64,000 bases of DNA from Ignavibacteria bacterium (lineage in GTDB: Bacteria; Bacteroidota; Ignavibacteria; Tepidaquicellales; Tepidaquicellaceae). The stretch covers positions 1-64,000 of the forward strand of contig JADJYU010000001.1 in NCBI GenBank assembly GCA_016719565.1, in the 5' to 3' direction. Within the stretch, counting starts at the first letter, position 1. Each line of letters opens with the position of its first letter. The position numbers and the translations under genes were made by a program. This document shows, piece by piece, positions 35,935 to 45,641 of this stretch. The notes under the pieces were generated by a model. The model did not search any database. It had not been told where the DNA came from and saw only the letters and a program-made list of their open reading frames with translations.

Positions 35935-38553
35935 ATGAAAAACGAAACGCCTTTAATGAGACAATACCGGAAGATAAAGGAAAAATATCCTGATACTCTT
36001 CTGCTTTTCCGGATGGGAGATTTTTTTGAAACATTTGAAAATGACGCCGTTACCGCTTCCAAAGTTCTGGGCATTACGCTTACTAAAAGATCAAATGGCG
36101 CTGCGTCAGATGTTCCGCTGGCAGGATTTCCACACCATGCGCTTGATAATTATCTTCCCAAACTTGTAAAAGCCGGTTACCGCGTTGCAGTCTGTGAACA
36201 GCTCGAAGATCCAAAATACGCAAAGGGAATAGTCAAAAGAGATGTAGTAGAAGTCGTCACTCCCGGCGCGAATTTTTCAGAAAAACTTCTGGATCATAAA
36301 TCAAATAATTTTCTCGCCGCTGTTTATCTCAAAGATAATGTCTGCGGGTTTTCGTTTTGTGATGTATCGACGGGAGAGTTTGCCACTTCAGAGATCCTTA
36401 CAAAAAATCTCAGCGAGCAGATTGAGAATATAAACCCTTCGGAAATTCTTATACCTAAAAAAGACAAAGACAAAATATTTAAGCTTCTTGACTATGATCC
36501 TGACGCTGCATTCAGCGAACAAAGGAAAAAATTTCTATTTACAAAAGTAGATGACTGGGTTTTCAATGCGGACTATGCTAAGGAAGTTCTGACTAATCAC
36601 TTCGGGACGCAGACGCTTAAAGGATTCGGCATAGAGGATATGAATGAAGCAGTTATAGCCGCCGGCTGTGTTTTGAATTATCTTAATGAAACACAAAAGA
36701 ATAACCTTCCTCACATAAAGAAAATATATAACTATGAATTCTCTGATTATATAATCTTAGATCCATCTACAAAACGAAATCTTGAAATAACTTCATCCAT
36801 TTCAGAAGGCGGAAGAGAAGGTACGCTTATTTCAATACTTGACAGGACAAAGACGGCAATGGGAGGAAGACTCCTGAAGAAATGGGTTTCAAGACCTTTG
36901 AAAAAAAAGGAACAGATAGAGAAAAGGTTAAGTGCAGTAAATGATCTGTATGAAAATAAAAACGAAAGGAAAAAAATATCCGAAGAACTCAAATCAGTAG
37001 CTGATCTCGAAAGGCTACTGTCAAAAATTTCAACAGGCAGATCCGTTGCAAGGGATATCGTTCAGCTTAAGATCTCGCTTAAAAAGATAAACATCATAAA
37101 ATCATTTCTGATATTGTTTCCGTCGCCGGCATTAAAAGCAGTCGGTAGCAGTATGATTGAAATTAATGAACTTATACTGAAACTCGAAGACTGTATCAAT
37201 GAAAATTTTGTAGCGGGCATTGATAATTACGGAATGATAAATAAAGGATATGATAAAGAGCTTGACGAACTGAAAGATATTCTTATTAACGGTAAGACAT
37301 GGATTGAAAATTATCAAAGTAAGGAGAGGGCCAGGACTGGCATCAATTCTTTAAAGGTGGATTTCAACAAAGTTTTCGGTTACTATATAATAGTTACAAA
37401 TTCAAATCTTGAGAAAGTGCCTCCGGAATATGTGAGAAAGCAGACACTCGTTAATGCCGAGAGATATATTACTGAAGAGCTTAAAGTGTATGAAGATAAA
37501 ATTTTAAATGCAGAGGAAAAGATAGATGAGCTTGAAAAAAGATTATTTAATGACCTTAAAAATTTTATACTCGGCTTTGCGGATCAGATACAGGTAAATG
37601 CTACACTTGCAGCGACACTGGACACTCTTATCAGTTTTGCTGAAGTTTCGGAAGAATACAAATATGTGATACCGGAAATAAGCGACGGCAATGAGCTTGA
37701 AATAATCGACGGCAGACATCCGGTAATAGAAAGACTTTTACCTCCGGGAGAAAAATTTATTGCGAATGATACTTTTGCAGATACTATAAACAGTCAGATT
37801 CTTATTTTAACGGGTCCAAACATGAGCGGAAAATCAAGTTACCTGCGGCAGGTGGGGCTGATAATACTTCTTGCGCAGATAGGATGTTTTGTTCCGGCGA
37901 GAAGAGCAAAGATAAGTATCGTCGATAAAATTTTCACAAGAGTCGGAGCTTCTGATAATATTGCAAAAGGCGAAAGTACTTTTCTTGTGGAGATGCATGA
38001 AGCTGCGAACATACTTAATAACGCCACATCAAAAAGTCTGATTCTTCTTGATGAGATCGGAAGAGGGACCAGCACCTATGACGGTATTTCAATAGCATGG
38101 GCAATGACGGAATACATTCACGAGAATCCCAATATAAACGCAAAGACGCTTTTTGCGACACACTATCATGAGCTGAATGCTCTTGCAGATATGTATCCCC
38201 GGATAAAAAATTTCAGGGTGGAAGTAAGGGAATATAATGATAAAGTTATTTTTCTGAGAAAGATCACGGAAGGAACTGCGGATCACAGTTACGGGATTCA
38301 GGTGGCGCAGATGGCGGGACTTCCGGAAAAAGTTACAAACCGCGCAAAGGAAATTCTCAGATCGCTTGAAGATAAAGAATACAGAAGAAAGACAGCTGAT
38401 GATCTGCAGATAAGTATGTTTGAATCTGCAGTTACAGAACTTGAAAGCGAAGCTCTGAAAAAGATGCTGGCAGAAATTGACATCGACAGCATTACTCCTT
38501 TAGACGCTATGAATTTATTAAAGAAGCTAAAGGATGAAAGCAATAGAAAATAG
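35935..38553 (+). CDS. mutS: DNA mismatch repair protein MutS
   Basis: A full-length (872-residue) MutS. The mismatch-reading N-terminus has the Phe-X-Glu motif within GDFFETFE near 29-36. Connector, lever and clamp domains follow. The ATPase has Walker A GPNMSGKSS starting at residue 627, Walker B LILLDEIGRGTSTYDG near 702 and FATHYHELNAL near 740. A C-terminal tail includes a short SLEDKEYRRKTADD region. It recognises mispairs and recruits MutL (not in this window). A hairpin terminator follows. Confidence 0.97.
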   Translation: MKNETPLMRQYRKIKEKYPDTLLLFRMGDFFETFENDAVTASKVLGITLTKRSNGAASDVPLAGFPHHALDNYLPKLVKAGYRVAVCEQLEDPKYAKGIVKRDVVEVVTPGANFSEKLLDHKSNNFLAAVYLKDNVCGFSFCDVSTGEFATSEILTKNLSEQIENINPSEILIPKKDKDKIFKLLDYDPDAAFSEQRKKFLFTKVDDWVFNADYAKEVLTNHFGTQTLKGFGIEDMNEAVIAAGCVLNYLNETQKNNLPHIKKIYNYEFSDYIILDPSTKRNLEITSSISEGGREGTLISILDRTKTAMGGRLLKKWVSRPLKKKEQIEKRLSAVNDLYENKNERKKISEELKSVADLERLLSKISTGRSVARDIVQLKISLKKINIIKSFLILFPSPALKAVGSSMIEINELILKLEDCINENFVAGIDNYGMINKGYDKELDELKDILINGKTWIENYQSKERARTGINSLKVDFNKVFGYYIIVTNSNLEKVPPEYVRKQTLVNAERYITEELKVYEDKILNAEEKIDELEKRLFNDLKNFILGFADQIQVNATLAATLDTLISFAEVSEEYKYVIPEISDGNELEIIDGRHPVIERLLPPGEKFIANDTFADTINSQILILTGPNMSGKSSYLRQVGLIILLAQIGCFVPARRAKISIVDKIFTRVGASDNIAKGESTFLVEMHEAANILNNATSKSLILLDEIGRGTSTYDGISIAWAMTEYIHENPNINAKTLFATHYHELNALADMYPRIKNFRVEVREYNDKVIFLRKITEGTADHSYGIQVAQMAGLPEKVTNRAKEILRSLEDKEYRRKTADDLQISMFESAVTELESEALKKMLAEIDIDSITPLDAMNLLKKLKDESNRK

Positions 38554-38587
38554 ATACAGAAATATTTAGTAATATAGCGTAATGAAT

Positions 38588-38637
38588 TGCGCTGCACCTG
38601 ATTTTAAACAATCGGATATTTTTTTATATACAGCGCA
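38588..38637. terminator. Nested hairpins between convergent mutS and PepSY-like gene
   Basis: The inner stem CTGATT (38598-38603) with AATCGG (38610-38615) followed by a T tract is an intrinsic terminator for mutS. An outer pair TGCGCTG (38588-38594) and CAGCGCA (38631-38637) encloses it. It sits between the 3' ends of two facing genes. Confidence 0.6.
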
Positions 38638-38691
38638 GATCAATTATAATGTCTGATGATTAATTTTACTGTTAAGAAATTTCCGTTTCAG

Positions 38692-39252
38692 TTATTTGCT
38701 TTTTTTCTTTGAAGAAATAATCTCACCGCTTTCAGCACTTAGTCTGAGCTGCGCTTTGCCTGATTTTGTAAACAGCCAGAAGTTGTATTCCCAGTTGTCT
38801 TTTACTTTATGAAATTTCCATTTCATAACTTTTTGCGGGGTTTGCTCTGAAACTATTTTCAATGCTTCCGTCAGTGAGATAAAATTTTCAGAAGGTCTGA
38901 GGTCAAATGCAGCAGGCGTTTCATCTGAAATCATCGAGAGAATTGTTCTTTCAAAACAGGATACTTCAGCTTTTAACAGCGCTACCCGATTCGGAAAAAG
39001 AATTAATTCCCAGAAGGGATTATCTTTTCTGAATTTTTTTTCAGCGGAAATAATTTCACCGCTGGATTTCTCCGAGATGAAGTTTACAGCTTCAACTATA
39101 TTTATGTGTGTATTATTGTTTGTATCAGGAAAATTAAAAGTGGATTTCATATATTTATCCGCAATAAAATTTTCCGGAAAACAATTTTGACTGATGAGCA
39201 TAAGTAAAATCAAGATCGCGGTCTTGTAATAATTTTTTCGTGACATGTGCAT
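38692..39252 (-). CDS. PepSY-like secreted protein
   Basis: A 186-residue protein with an N-terminal signal sequence (about residues 8-26) and two similar halves. Each ends in a PepSY-like pattern in which a beta strand is followed by SGEIISxxKK (SSGEIISAEKKF near 54 and ESGEIISSKKKSK at the C-terminus). PepSY domains are thought to inhibit or chaperone peptidases. Assignment is by pattern and moderate. It faces mutS and diverges from the SPFH cluster. Confidence 0.58.
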   Translation of the reverse strand: MHMSRKNYYKTAILILLMLISQNCFPENFIADKYMKSTFNFPDTNNNTHINIVEAVNFISEKSSGEIISAEKKFRKDNPFWELILFPNRVALLKAEVSCFERTILSMISDETPAAFDLRPSENFISLTEALKIVSEQTPQKVMKWKFHKVKDNWEYNFWLFTKSGKAQLRLSAESGEIISSKKKSK

Positions 39253-39326
39253 ATTCTCCTTAATTAATATTTAATTCTTCCACTGCAATTAAATCTTTTT
39301 ATTATAAAATTAAAATACTTAAATAA

Positions 39327-39851
39327 ATGAATGATCTACAATCAAAACTTGAGCAGATAAAATCAAATGAGTCATGGCTTGAAAAGATCAAGAGATACAT
39401 TCCGGGTTATGACGGATATGCAAACAGGGATAACTCCAGAGAGCTTGACACCTTATTAAGAAATAAACTTGCAGTTTTAATGGAAGCAAATAAAACCAGT
39501 TTGAAGAATACGGTATCCGCGCTTTCTGACAGCGGGAATTTACTTTCGGTGACAGGACTGGATAAAATTGACAAAAAGAATGAGACTGTAATTGCAAAGC
39601 TGAAGTCCGCAGCAAGAGGTTACAGCGGAGCATTTGATATTATAAAAATTAAAGAGGACAAACTTAATCAGCTTTATCAGTTTGACGGAAGTCTGCTTGA
39701 AAACGCAGAAACTGTCTGTAAAAAATTCAGTGAGCTTGAAGATAAAGCAAAAGCGAAAGTGGATGTTAAGGAAAATGTGTCGGAGATATCCGGATCTCTG
39801 GACGAGTTTCTGAATAAGTTCAATGAAAGAGAAGAAATATTAAAGCATTAA
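39327..39851 (+). CDS. Hypothetical coiled-coil protein at head of SPFH cluster
   Basis: A 174-residue, charged, mostly helical protein with no signal peptide or membrane span. Heptad-like helices run through 1-30 (LEQIKSNESWLEKIKRYIPG) and 90-174. No family was recognised. It lies 58 bp before the SPFH gene on the same strand and is probably the first gene of that cluster. In Bacillus ydjFGHI, which I recall as a similar set, the first gene is the coiled-coil PspA homologue; sequence similarity to PspA is not evident here. Confidence 0.65.
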   Translation: MNDLQSKLEQIKSNESWLEKIKRYIPGYDGYANRDNSRELDTLLRNKLAVLMEANKTSLKNTVSALSDSGNLLSVTGLDKIDKKNETVIAKLKSAARGYSGAFDIIKIKEDKLNQLYQFDGSLLENAETVCKKFSELEDKAKAKVDVKENVSEISGSLDEFLNKFNEREEILKH

Positions 39852-39909
39852 TTTAATTATAAACTAACTCCGCTCTGCGGATTATTAAAAATCTTAAAAT
39901 AAAATTATC

Positions 39910-40899
39910 ATGGCATTTATAGATATAGTACAATTTTTTGATGAAACGGGAAAGACTATGGTTCACAGAGAACCTCAGGACGGATCTGCTTCATACAGAT
40001 TAGGAACACAGCTTATAGTTCAGGATTCGCAAAGCGCTGTATTTTACAGAGACGGAAAAGCGCTTGATGTATTTAATGCGGGAAGACATACGCTTACTAC
40101 GGAAAATATTCCGCTGCTTACAAAACTTATCAGTCTGCCTTTCGGCGGTAAATCGCCTTTTCAGGCGCAGATATATTTTATTTCAATGAAGAAATTCATT
40201 GATCTGAAATGGGGAACAAAGTCTCCGATAAATTTTAAAGATACTGAACTTACATATGTGCAGCTGAGAGCTTCAGGAAAATTTTCAATCAGAATTTCCG
40301 ATCCGAGATTATTCATGATGGAAATAGTTTCTACGCAGGGTCTTTATACGACTAATGATATAGAAGATTACCTTCGTGATGCGATAGTTTCGAGACTTAA
40401 TTCAGTACTGGGAAAAAATTTAAAAACTGTATTTGAACTCGGTCAGAGTTATCAGCAGATCGAGACAGCAGTAAAATCCGAAGTCGCGGATTTTTTCAAT
40501 TCAATGGGAGTAGAACTGACTGATCTTATATTGGTCGGAATAGTACCACCGGAAGAAGTACAGGAAAAGATAAACGAAAGAAGTTCGATGGGAGCTGTAG
40601 GAAACCTCGACAATTATATGAAATTCAAAACCGCAGGAGCAATTGAGAAATCAGCTGAAAATGAATCAGGGGGCGGACTTGCAGCTGCCGGTGTCGGGCT
40701 GGGAGCCGGTATGACAATGGCGAATATGATGTCTCAGCAGATGGGAAACAGCAATCAGCAGGGCGGACAGCAGCAGACCAAAATGAGTTCGGATGAAATT
40801 ATGTCAACGATTGAAAAGCTCGGAAAGATGAAGGAAAGCGGACTGATCACGCAGGAAGAATTTGATACAAAGAAAAAAGATCTTCTTTCAAAATTATAA
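39910..40899 (+). CDS. SPFH domain protein with C-terminal SHOCT domain (YdjI-like)
   Basis: A 329-residue protein. The N-terminal 230 residues form an SPFH (band 7/flotillin-like) domain of the YdjI/'virion core' type: FIDIVQFFDETGKTMVHREP at the start, GTQLIVQDSQSAVFYRDGKA near 32 and RLNSVLGKNLKTVFELGQSY near 161. A Gly/Met/Gln-rich linker occupies about 250-290, and a SHOCT-like module, LGKMKESGLITQEEFDTKKK, lies at about 303-322. SPFH proteins scaffold membrane microdomains. The following zinc-ribbon membrane genes suggest a shared membrane-associated complex. Confidence 0.88.
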   Translation: MAFIDIVQFFDETGKTMVHREPQDGSASYRLGTQLIVQDSQSAVFYRDGKALDVFNAGRHTLTTENIPLLTKLISLPFGGKSPFQAQIYFISMKKFIDLKWGTKSPINFKDTELTYVQLRASGKFSIRISDPRLFMMEIVSTQGLYTTNDIEDYLRDAIVSRLNSVLGKNLKTVFELGQSYQQIETAVKSEVADFFNSMGVELTDLILVGIVPPEEVQEKINERSSMGAVGNLDNYMKFKTAGAIEKSAENESGGGLAAAGVGLGAGMTMANMMSQQMGNSNQQGGQQQTKMSSDEIMSTIEKLGKMKESGLITQEEFDTKKKDLLSKL

Positions 40900-40903
40900 A
40901 GCG

Positions 40904-41725
40904 ATGAGCGAAATAAGTTCTTCAAAAATAATCTGTCCTCAGTGCGGAGGGGAGAACAGTATAAGAGCTGATGAAAAATTTCTTGAATGTGAATACTGCG
41001 GATCTTCTGTATTCATAGACAAGAGAAGGTTAGTTAGTCATTTTGTTGTAAATTCAAACTTCACAAAAGAGCAGGCTGAAGGTAATCTAAGAAGATGGAT
41101 GGCGGGAAATTATCATGTTAAAGATCTTGACAAACTTGCTCAGATCACACAGGTTAGTTTTTATTATTTCCCTTTATGGTATTTCAAAACAAAAGATCCA
41201 CAGGGTGACAGGATACATTTGCAGCCTGCTCACTCTACTCCGGTCTCTGAAATTAAAAACATTCAGATACCTGCCGGAAATTTAAAGCCGTATCATAAAA
41301 ATGATTTTACTGATGAAGTGTTTGTGGAAGCTGATGTATTGTATGACTCAGCGAAGAGCTGGCTTTCTCAGTCGGGCGTGAACCCGGAGAATATTTCAGA
41401 ATCCAGTTTAGTTAATGTTCCCTTTTACCACTTTTATTATTTATATAAAGGCCAACAGTATTCCGCTTTGGTAGAAGCTTCATCCGGAATGGTTTATGCA
41501 AATATCTGGCCGGCAAAAAGCGAGATGCCATTCAAAATTCTATTTGCCGCAGCAATTCTGTTATTCGGACTTGCAAGCTTAGCGTCATTTGCAGTTTCAT
41601 TTTGGATAAGTCCGGATATTTCGGCTGAGACAGTATTCTTCGGAGAGTTCATTAAAATCTTCGCATATATACTTGCAGCTGTACCTCTTACGGCAATTGC
41701 ATACTGGATAGTAAAGAAAGTATAA
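40904..41725 (+). CDS. Zinc-ribbon membrane protein of the SPFH cluster
   Basis: A protein of about 273 residues. It starts with a TFIIB-like zinc ribbon (CPQCGG near 11 and CEYCGSS near 31), then a domain of about 170 residues, then two C-terminal membrane helices (about 212-235 and 248-270). The ATG at 40904 is preferred over an upstream in-frame TTG at 40862, because the TTG reading would run into the SPFH coding sequence. It follows the SPFH gene by 4 bp. The function is unknown; the domain order resembles Bacillus YdjG-type proteins as I recall them. Confidence 0.75.
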   Translation: MSEISSSKIICPQCGGENSIRADEKFLECEYCGSSVFIDKRRLVSHFVVNSNFTKEQAEGNLRRWMAGNYHVKDLDKLAQITQVSFYYFPLWYFKTKDPQGDRIHLQPAHSTPVSEIKNIQIPAGNLKPYHKNDFTDEVFVEADVLYDSAKSWLSQSGVNPENISESSLVNVPFYHFYYLYKGQQYSALVEASSGMVYANIWPAKSEMPFKILFAAAILLFGLASLASFAVSFWISPDISAETVFFGEFIKIFAYILAAVPLTAIAYWIVKKV

Positions 41726-41740
41726 TTTTAAAATTACATA

Positions 41741-42923
41741 ATGTCAGAAGAAACTGAATTACTAAGCGAATTAGAGAAACAGGATACATTAAATTCTCAA
41801 AATATTTCCGCTAAAAAATCTTCGGGAAAAGAAAAAATTATACGGGGAATTACATGTCCTTCCTGTTCAGGTGAGCTTGATCTCAAAGAGGGATTAAGAT
41901 CATTCAACTGCAAATACTGCGGGACTTTACTAGTAGTTAAGGGAGAAAGCGGTACATTAAAATACTATGTCCCTAAAAAGTTAAAACGGGATGATGCTGT
42001 ATCTAAAGCACTTAAATGGCTCACCACAGGATTTTCAAAAGCTAAAAAGCTTAAGACAGAAGCAAAAGTGGAAGACGCTTTTCTGGCTTATATACCTTAC
42101 TGGCGTGTCAGAGCTGATGTTGTCGGATGGGTATTCGGACAGGAAAAAAGAACGAGCACTTCCAACGGAAGGACGACCACTTATTATGTGGATGTCGAAA
42201 AGAAAATTCAGAATTCATATGAAAGGACCTATTCCGCCTGCGATGTGGCGGAGCTTGGAGTAAAAAAAATTAATCTCACCGGTGATACTTTACTGCCTGT
42301 TGAATTAGAAACACTGCAGATGGACGGAATGGTTTTTAATATAATTGCATCAGAGAAGGAAGCGTTTGATTTCGCGAAGAATAATTTTTCAAATGAATCA
42401 AGGAATTCGGTAAATTTATACAACGTATCATTTGAAAATTTTGATCTTGTCAGGGAAAGCATTGATATTGTTTATTATCCTTTGTGGATCATAAGATACA
42501 GCTTTGAAGGCAGGGACCTATCAGGTAGTTGTGGATGGTGAAGACGGCAACATATGTTACGGTAAAGCGCCGGGTAATAATTTATTCAGAGCTCTGATGG
42601 GAATTCTCGGTACCGGTATCGGAATGTATATGATGACTTTTCTTGGAGTTTTTTCTTTGCTTCACGTGGATGAAAAATTTCCTTTTATTGCATTCTTTAT
42701 AATTTTTATTGCAGGGATCGCAGTTACAAAATGGGGATACAATAAATTCAGGTATGGCGGTGAGATTGAAGAAGGGACCGGTATTGAAAAGTCCGGCAAA
42801 GGCAAGCCGGATACAGTTTTCGCCGATTTGAAAAAAAATAAAGCGCTGGACCTGACAAAAAATGTAGCGGCATCTGTAGTCATAGGCAGCGTTGTCAGCG
42901 CATTACTTAATTCAAGAAGATAG
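41741..42923 (+). CDS. Second zinc-ribbon membrane protein of the SPFH cluster (frameshifted)
   Basis: Two overlapping frames make one gene of about 393 residues. The first part has a zinc ribbon (CPSCSGE near 39 and CKYCGTLLVV near 58), a WLTTGFSKAKKL region and YIPYWRVRADVVGW near 118, and stops at 42541. The second starts in another frame near 42504 and continues TYQVVVDGEDGNICYGKAPG, then two membrane helices. Removing one G from GGG at 42513-42515 gives ...YSFEGRTYQVVVDG without a break, so one base insertion splits it. The repaired protein parallels its upstream neighbour: zinc ribbon, middle domain, two membrane helices. Confidence 0.75.
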
Positions 42924-42947
42924 TTTAAGAATTTATATTATAAAAAA

Positions 42948-43565
42948 TTGAGTGAATTCACTTTAGAAGCGGTAGTCTGTAAAAGCTGCGGAAGCGGGTT
43001 ATCAGTGGAAGTTAATGACAACATTGTTTACTGTACAAGCTGCGGGAATGGTTTTGAAGAAATAGACAGTGAAATGAAAAGCATAGAAATTAATTTCGCC
43101 AATGCTGCATTCAGATCTGAAGGAGAGCTGATTTACAAACCTTTCTGGCTGCTGAATACAAGCATTACAATACTGGAAAGAAAAGCTACGGGCAATTTTA
43201 TAAAAAATCTTTTCGGCGGAAGCGGTGAATTCACAGGCGGAGATATTCTTTTTTATATACCCGCTTTCTATTGTAAAATTGAGTCAATGGAAGATCTCAG
43301 CAAACAATTCACATTAAAAAATCCTGTTGCGTCTCCGCAGAAATACAATTCCAAATTAACCGGTTTCGCATACGGAAAAGAAGATGCTGCAAAGCTTGCG
43401 GAGTTTATTCTGATATCACTGGAAGCTGAAAAGAGCGATGTCATTAAAAGCTTTAGATATGAAATGAAAATTAATTCATATTCAATACTCGGAATACCAT
43501 TTTATGACAATAAAAACGGAATGCTTAAGGATTCGGTGCTTGGAATTGATATATTAGAAGATTAA
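42948..43565 (+). CDS. Third zinc-ribbon protein of the SPFH cluster
   Basis: A 205-residue protein starting at a TTG, with a zinc ribbon at the N-terminus (VCKSCGSGL near 9-17 and CTSCGNGFEE near 28-37) and no membrane helix. The rest contains KPFWLLNTSITIL near 62 and IPAFYCKIE near 104, similar in style to the YIPYWR/FPLWYF segments of the two preceding proteins. This suggests three paralogues of one family, one of them soluble. Function is unknown. Confidence 0.72.
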   Translation: MSEFTLEAVVCKSCGSGLSVEVNDNIVYCTSCGNGFEEIDSEMKSIEINFANAAFRSEGELIYKPFWLLNTSITILERKATGNFIKNLFGGSGEFTGGDILFYIPAFYCKIESMEDLSKQFTLKNPVASPQKYNSKLTGFAYGKEDAAKLAEFILISLEAEKSDVIKSFRYEMKINSYSILGIPFYDNKNGMLKDSVLGIDILED

Positions 43566-43573
43566 TTTAAAAA

Positions 43574-44104
43574 TTACATTCCCATTTTTTTATTAAACTC
43601 GTCTGACTTATGCTTAGGTATTGAAAGTGTTTTCCAGTTCTTGTTTTTTATGAACTTTGCAATATAAATAATCTGACCAATATGATATGCGTAATGGCTG
43701 ATCTGTCTGTTCACAGCTTCAATTACCGAATGTTCTTCTTTTCTTATATATACTTTTTTTAAAAGATCTTCGGATGTGAGCTGATCTATCGCATTAAATA
43801 AGCACTGCCAGCCGTTTTCCCATCTCAAAAGAATATCATCTTTATCCGTATAAAACAAACTGTCAAATTCTTCATCCCTTTTTCTGAAATCCTTTTCCCC
43901 GTCGGCAGTCAAAAAGTCGGTCCATCTTGAAAGCATATTACCGCTCATATGTCTTACAATTACTGCAATGCTGTTTGTTTCAATATCGGGGCAAAAGAAA
44001 AAATCCTCGTCCTTAAGCTGTGAAAAGGTCCTGTCGCCTAGGTCTTTCATTTTTGAAAATTCCTTTTTTACATTTTTAAGGTAATGATTTCCTGTGTTAT
44101 CCAT
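43574..44104 (-). CDS. DinB-like (DUF1572) protein
   Basis: A 176-residue four-helix protein of the DinB/DUF1572 type. It has DETNSIA-like VIVRHMSGNMLSRWTDFLTA near 49 with a metal-binding His, and HYAYHIGQIIYIAKF near 136 with two more His. Relatives use this three-histidine site for thiol-linked transferase or hydrolase reactions; the substrate here is unknown. It follows the OstA-like gene by 9 bp, so it lies at the end of the LPS-export operon. Confidence 0.85.
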   Translation of the reverse strand: MDNTGNHYLKNVKKEFSKMKDLGDRTFSQLKDEDFFFCPDIETNSIAVIVRHMSGNMLSRWTDFLTADGEKDFRKRDEEFDSLFYTDKDDILLRWENGWQCLFNAIDQLTSEDLLKKVYIRKEEHSVIEAVNRQISHYAYHIGQIIYIAKFIKNKNWKTLSIPKHKSDEFNKKMGM

Positions 44105-44113
44105 AATTATATA

Positions 44114-45580
44114 TTAAAATTTTAACGCCCTTCGTTCAGGTTTATTTTCTTCAATTTCAAAACCGGGTAAAATAAGACTTACAGTATTCAGAATGGACTC
44201 AGGGATATACTCACCTTTCGGATCCGTATCAATTTTTATTCTTGAAATTTTTTCTTCTTCATCGAAATATATAATAATATTATTCCCTTCAATCTTATTT
44301 GCTCCGTTGGCTTTGTCATTCTCATAGGAAAAATAAACACTGCTCGAATTATTTTCAACATCAATCTCGTTTATCTTTTCATCTAAAAATTTCATTGTAA
44401 TATTATCGCCTCTGATCTGATCATATCTGTCTTTGAAATACACATCAGCATTTTCCGAGACTACAAACGAAGGAACGGAACCCGGCATTTCGTTAATTTT
44501 TCTTGAATAAATATTTCTGATCTTTTTACCTGGAAGCTCTGCATAAATTGAATCCCCTGTCATCTGCTGTTTGTCCTGCCATATCACGGGCTTAACCGAA
44601 AGTGAAACTGTTTCCATTTCTTTGTAATATATACCTGTTCCGCATTTAGCCAGAAAATCATTCCGGATTATTTCCACATTACCTTCCGCTACATAATAGT
44701 CCGGTTTATTTCTGTATGCTTTCATCGTATCACTGTATATAAAAAGCGTGTCAGTGTTTTCATTGTCTTCTATCTGAATCAGTCCGGTGTTATTATTAAG
44801 TATCGTGAAGTTTTCCGTTTCAAAATTCTCTATATAATCTCCGAATACAAGAGTGTTATTATTCTGACTGACGATCTTAACGTTTCCCGACGCAACTGAT
44901 TTTTTTTCAATCGAATAATTTGTCGCAGTATCAGATGTAATTATAGTAGAATCACTTTCGATATTCACATTGCCTCTTGCAAAAGTCCTCCCGGCATTTT
45001 TAAAGAAATCAATTTTGTCAGCTTTGATAACAGCGGAATCCGTTGTAACTACTACATTGCCTTCAGCAAATGAATCTTCTGTATTTCTGAGATATGTAAG
45101 TTCTGAAGAAGTGATCCTGTAATCAGGATTAATTATGATAACATCACCTTTGAAAACCGCTTTGCCTTCGTCAAAAAAATAGGTTCCATAATCCGCCCGG
45201 ACGGTTGCATTAGGATCTTTGAGAGTAACGCCGCCTTCGCAGATAGCTTTTTTTTCATTTCCGAAATAAGTCGCTTTTGAAGTAAGCAGCGTCAGAGTAT
45301 CCTGATAGATTTGGACATTCCCGCGGAGCTCGACAATGTTTGTCATAATAAACTGTGTCGCTGAATTGCATAAGACTTTAACATTGCCCTGTGTGAACTC
45401 AACATTACCGGACGCTTCTCTTACACTTTCACCGTTTATCATACTTCCTTTCAGCTCATCTGCATTTTTTAATTCGATCTTTTCCTGCGCATTTATAAAC
45501 TCAGTAAATGAAAACAGAATTATCAGCAAGAATAAAATAGAAATAAAAAGACAGGTTATATTTTTAAAATGGATTTTCAT
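44114..45580 (-). CDS. OstA/LptA-like LPS transport protein
   Basis: A protein of about 488 residues with a signal sequence (MKIHFKNITCLFISILF onward, cleavage near INAQ). A long run of short beta repeats follows, such as VEFTQGNVKVLCNSAT, GVTLKDPNATVRADYGTYFF and GNVVVTTDSAVIKADKIDFF, typical of the OstA/LptA beta-jellyroll. It would bind lipopolysaccharide and pass it across the periplasm. At this length it is larger than LptA but lacks the LptD barrel, a form common in Bacteroidota. An alternative ATG at 45610 adds ten residues. It is encoded after lptC and kdsD. Confidence 0.85.
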   Translation of the reverse strand: MKIHFKNITCLFISILFLLIILFSFTEFINAQEKIELKNADELKGSMINGESVREASGNVEFTQGNVKVLCNSATQFIMTNIVELRGNVQIYQDTLTLLTSKATYFGNEKKAICEGGVTLKDPNATVRADYGTYFFDEGKAVFKGDVIIINPDYRITSSELTYLRNTEDSFAEGNVVVTTDSAVIKADKIDFFKNAGRTFARGNVNIESDSTIITSDTATNYSIEKKSVASGNVKIVSQNNNTLVFGDYIENFETENFTILNNNTGLIQIEDNENTDTLFIYSDTMKAYRNKPDYYVAEGNVEIIRNDFLAKCGTGIYYKEMETVSLSVKPVIWQDKQQMTGDSIYAELPGKKIRNIYSRKINEMPGSVPSFVVSENADVYFKDRYDQIRGDNITMKFLDEKINEIDVENNSSSVYFSYENDKANGANKIEGNNIIIYFDEEEKISRIKIDTDPKGEYIPESILNTVSLILPGFEIEENKPERRALKF

Positions 45581-45641
45581 TTGATATAAATTCTTTGAAT
45601 GTTCATGCATCTAATATTATCCATTTATCATTTTTCAGTTA

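Noticed and set aside
40862..40903. TTG-extended N-terminus of the first zinc-ribbon gene
   Set aside because: It would overlap the SPFH gene end and adds non-conserved basic sequence before a good ATG at 40904.
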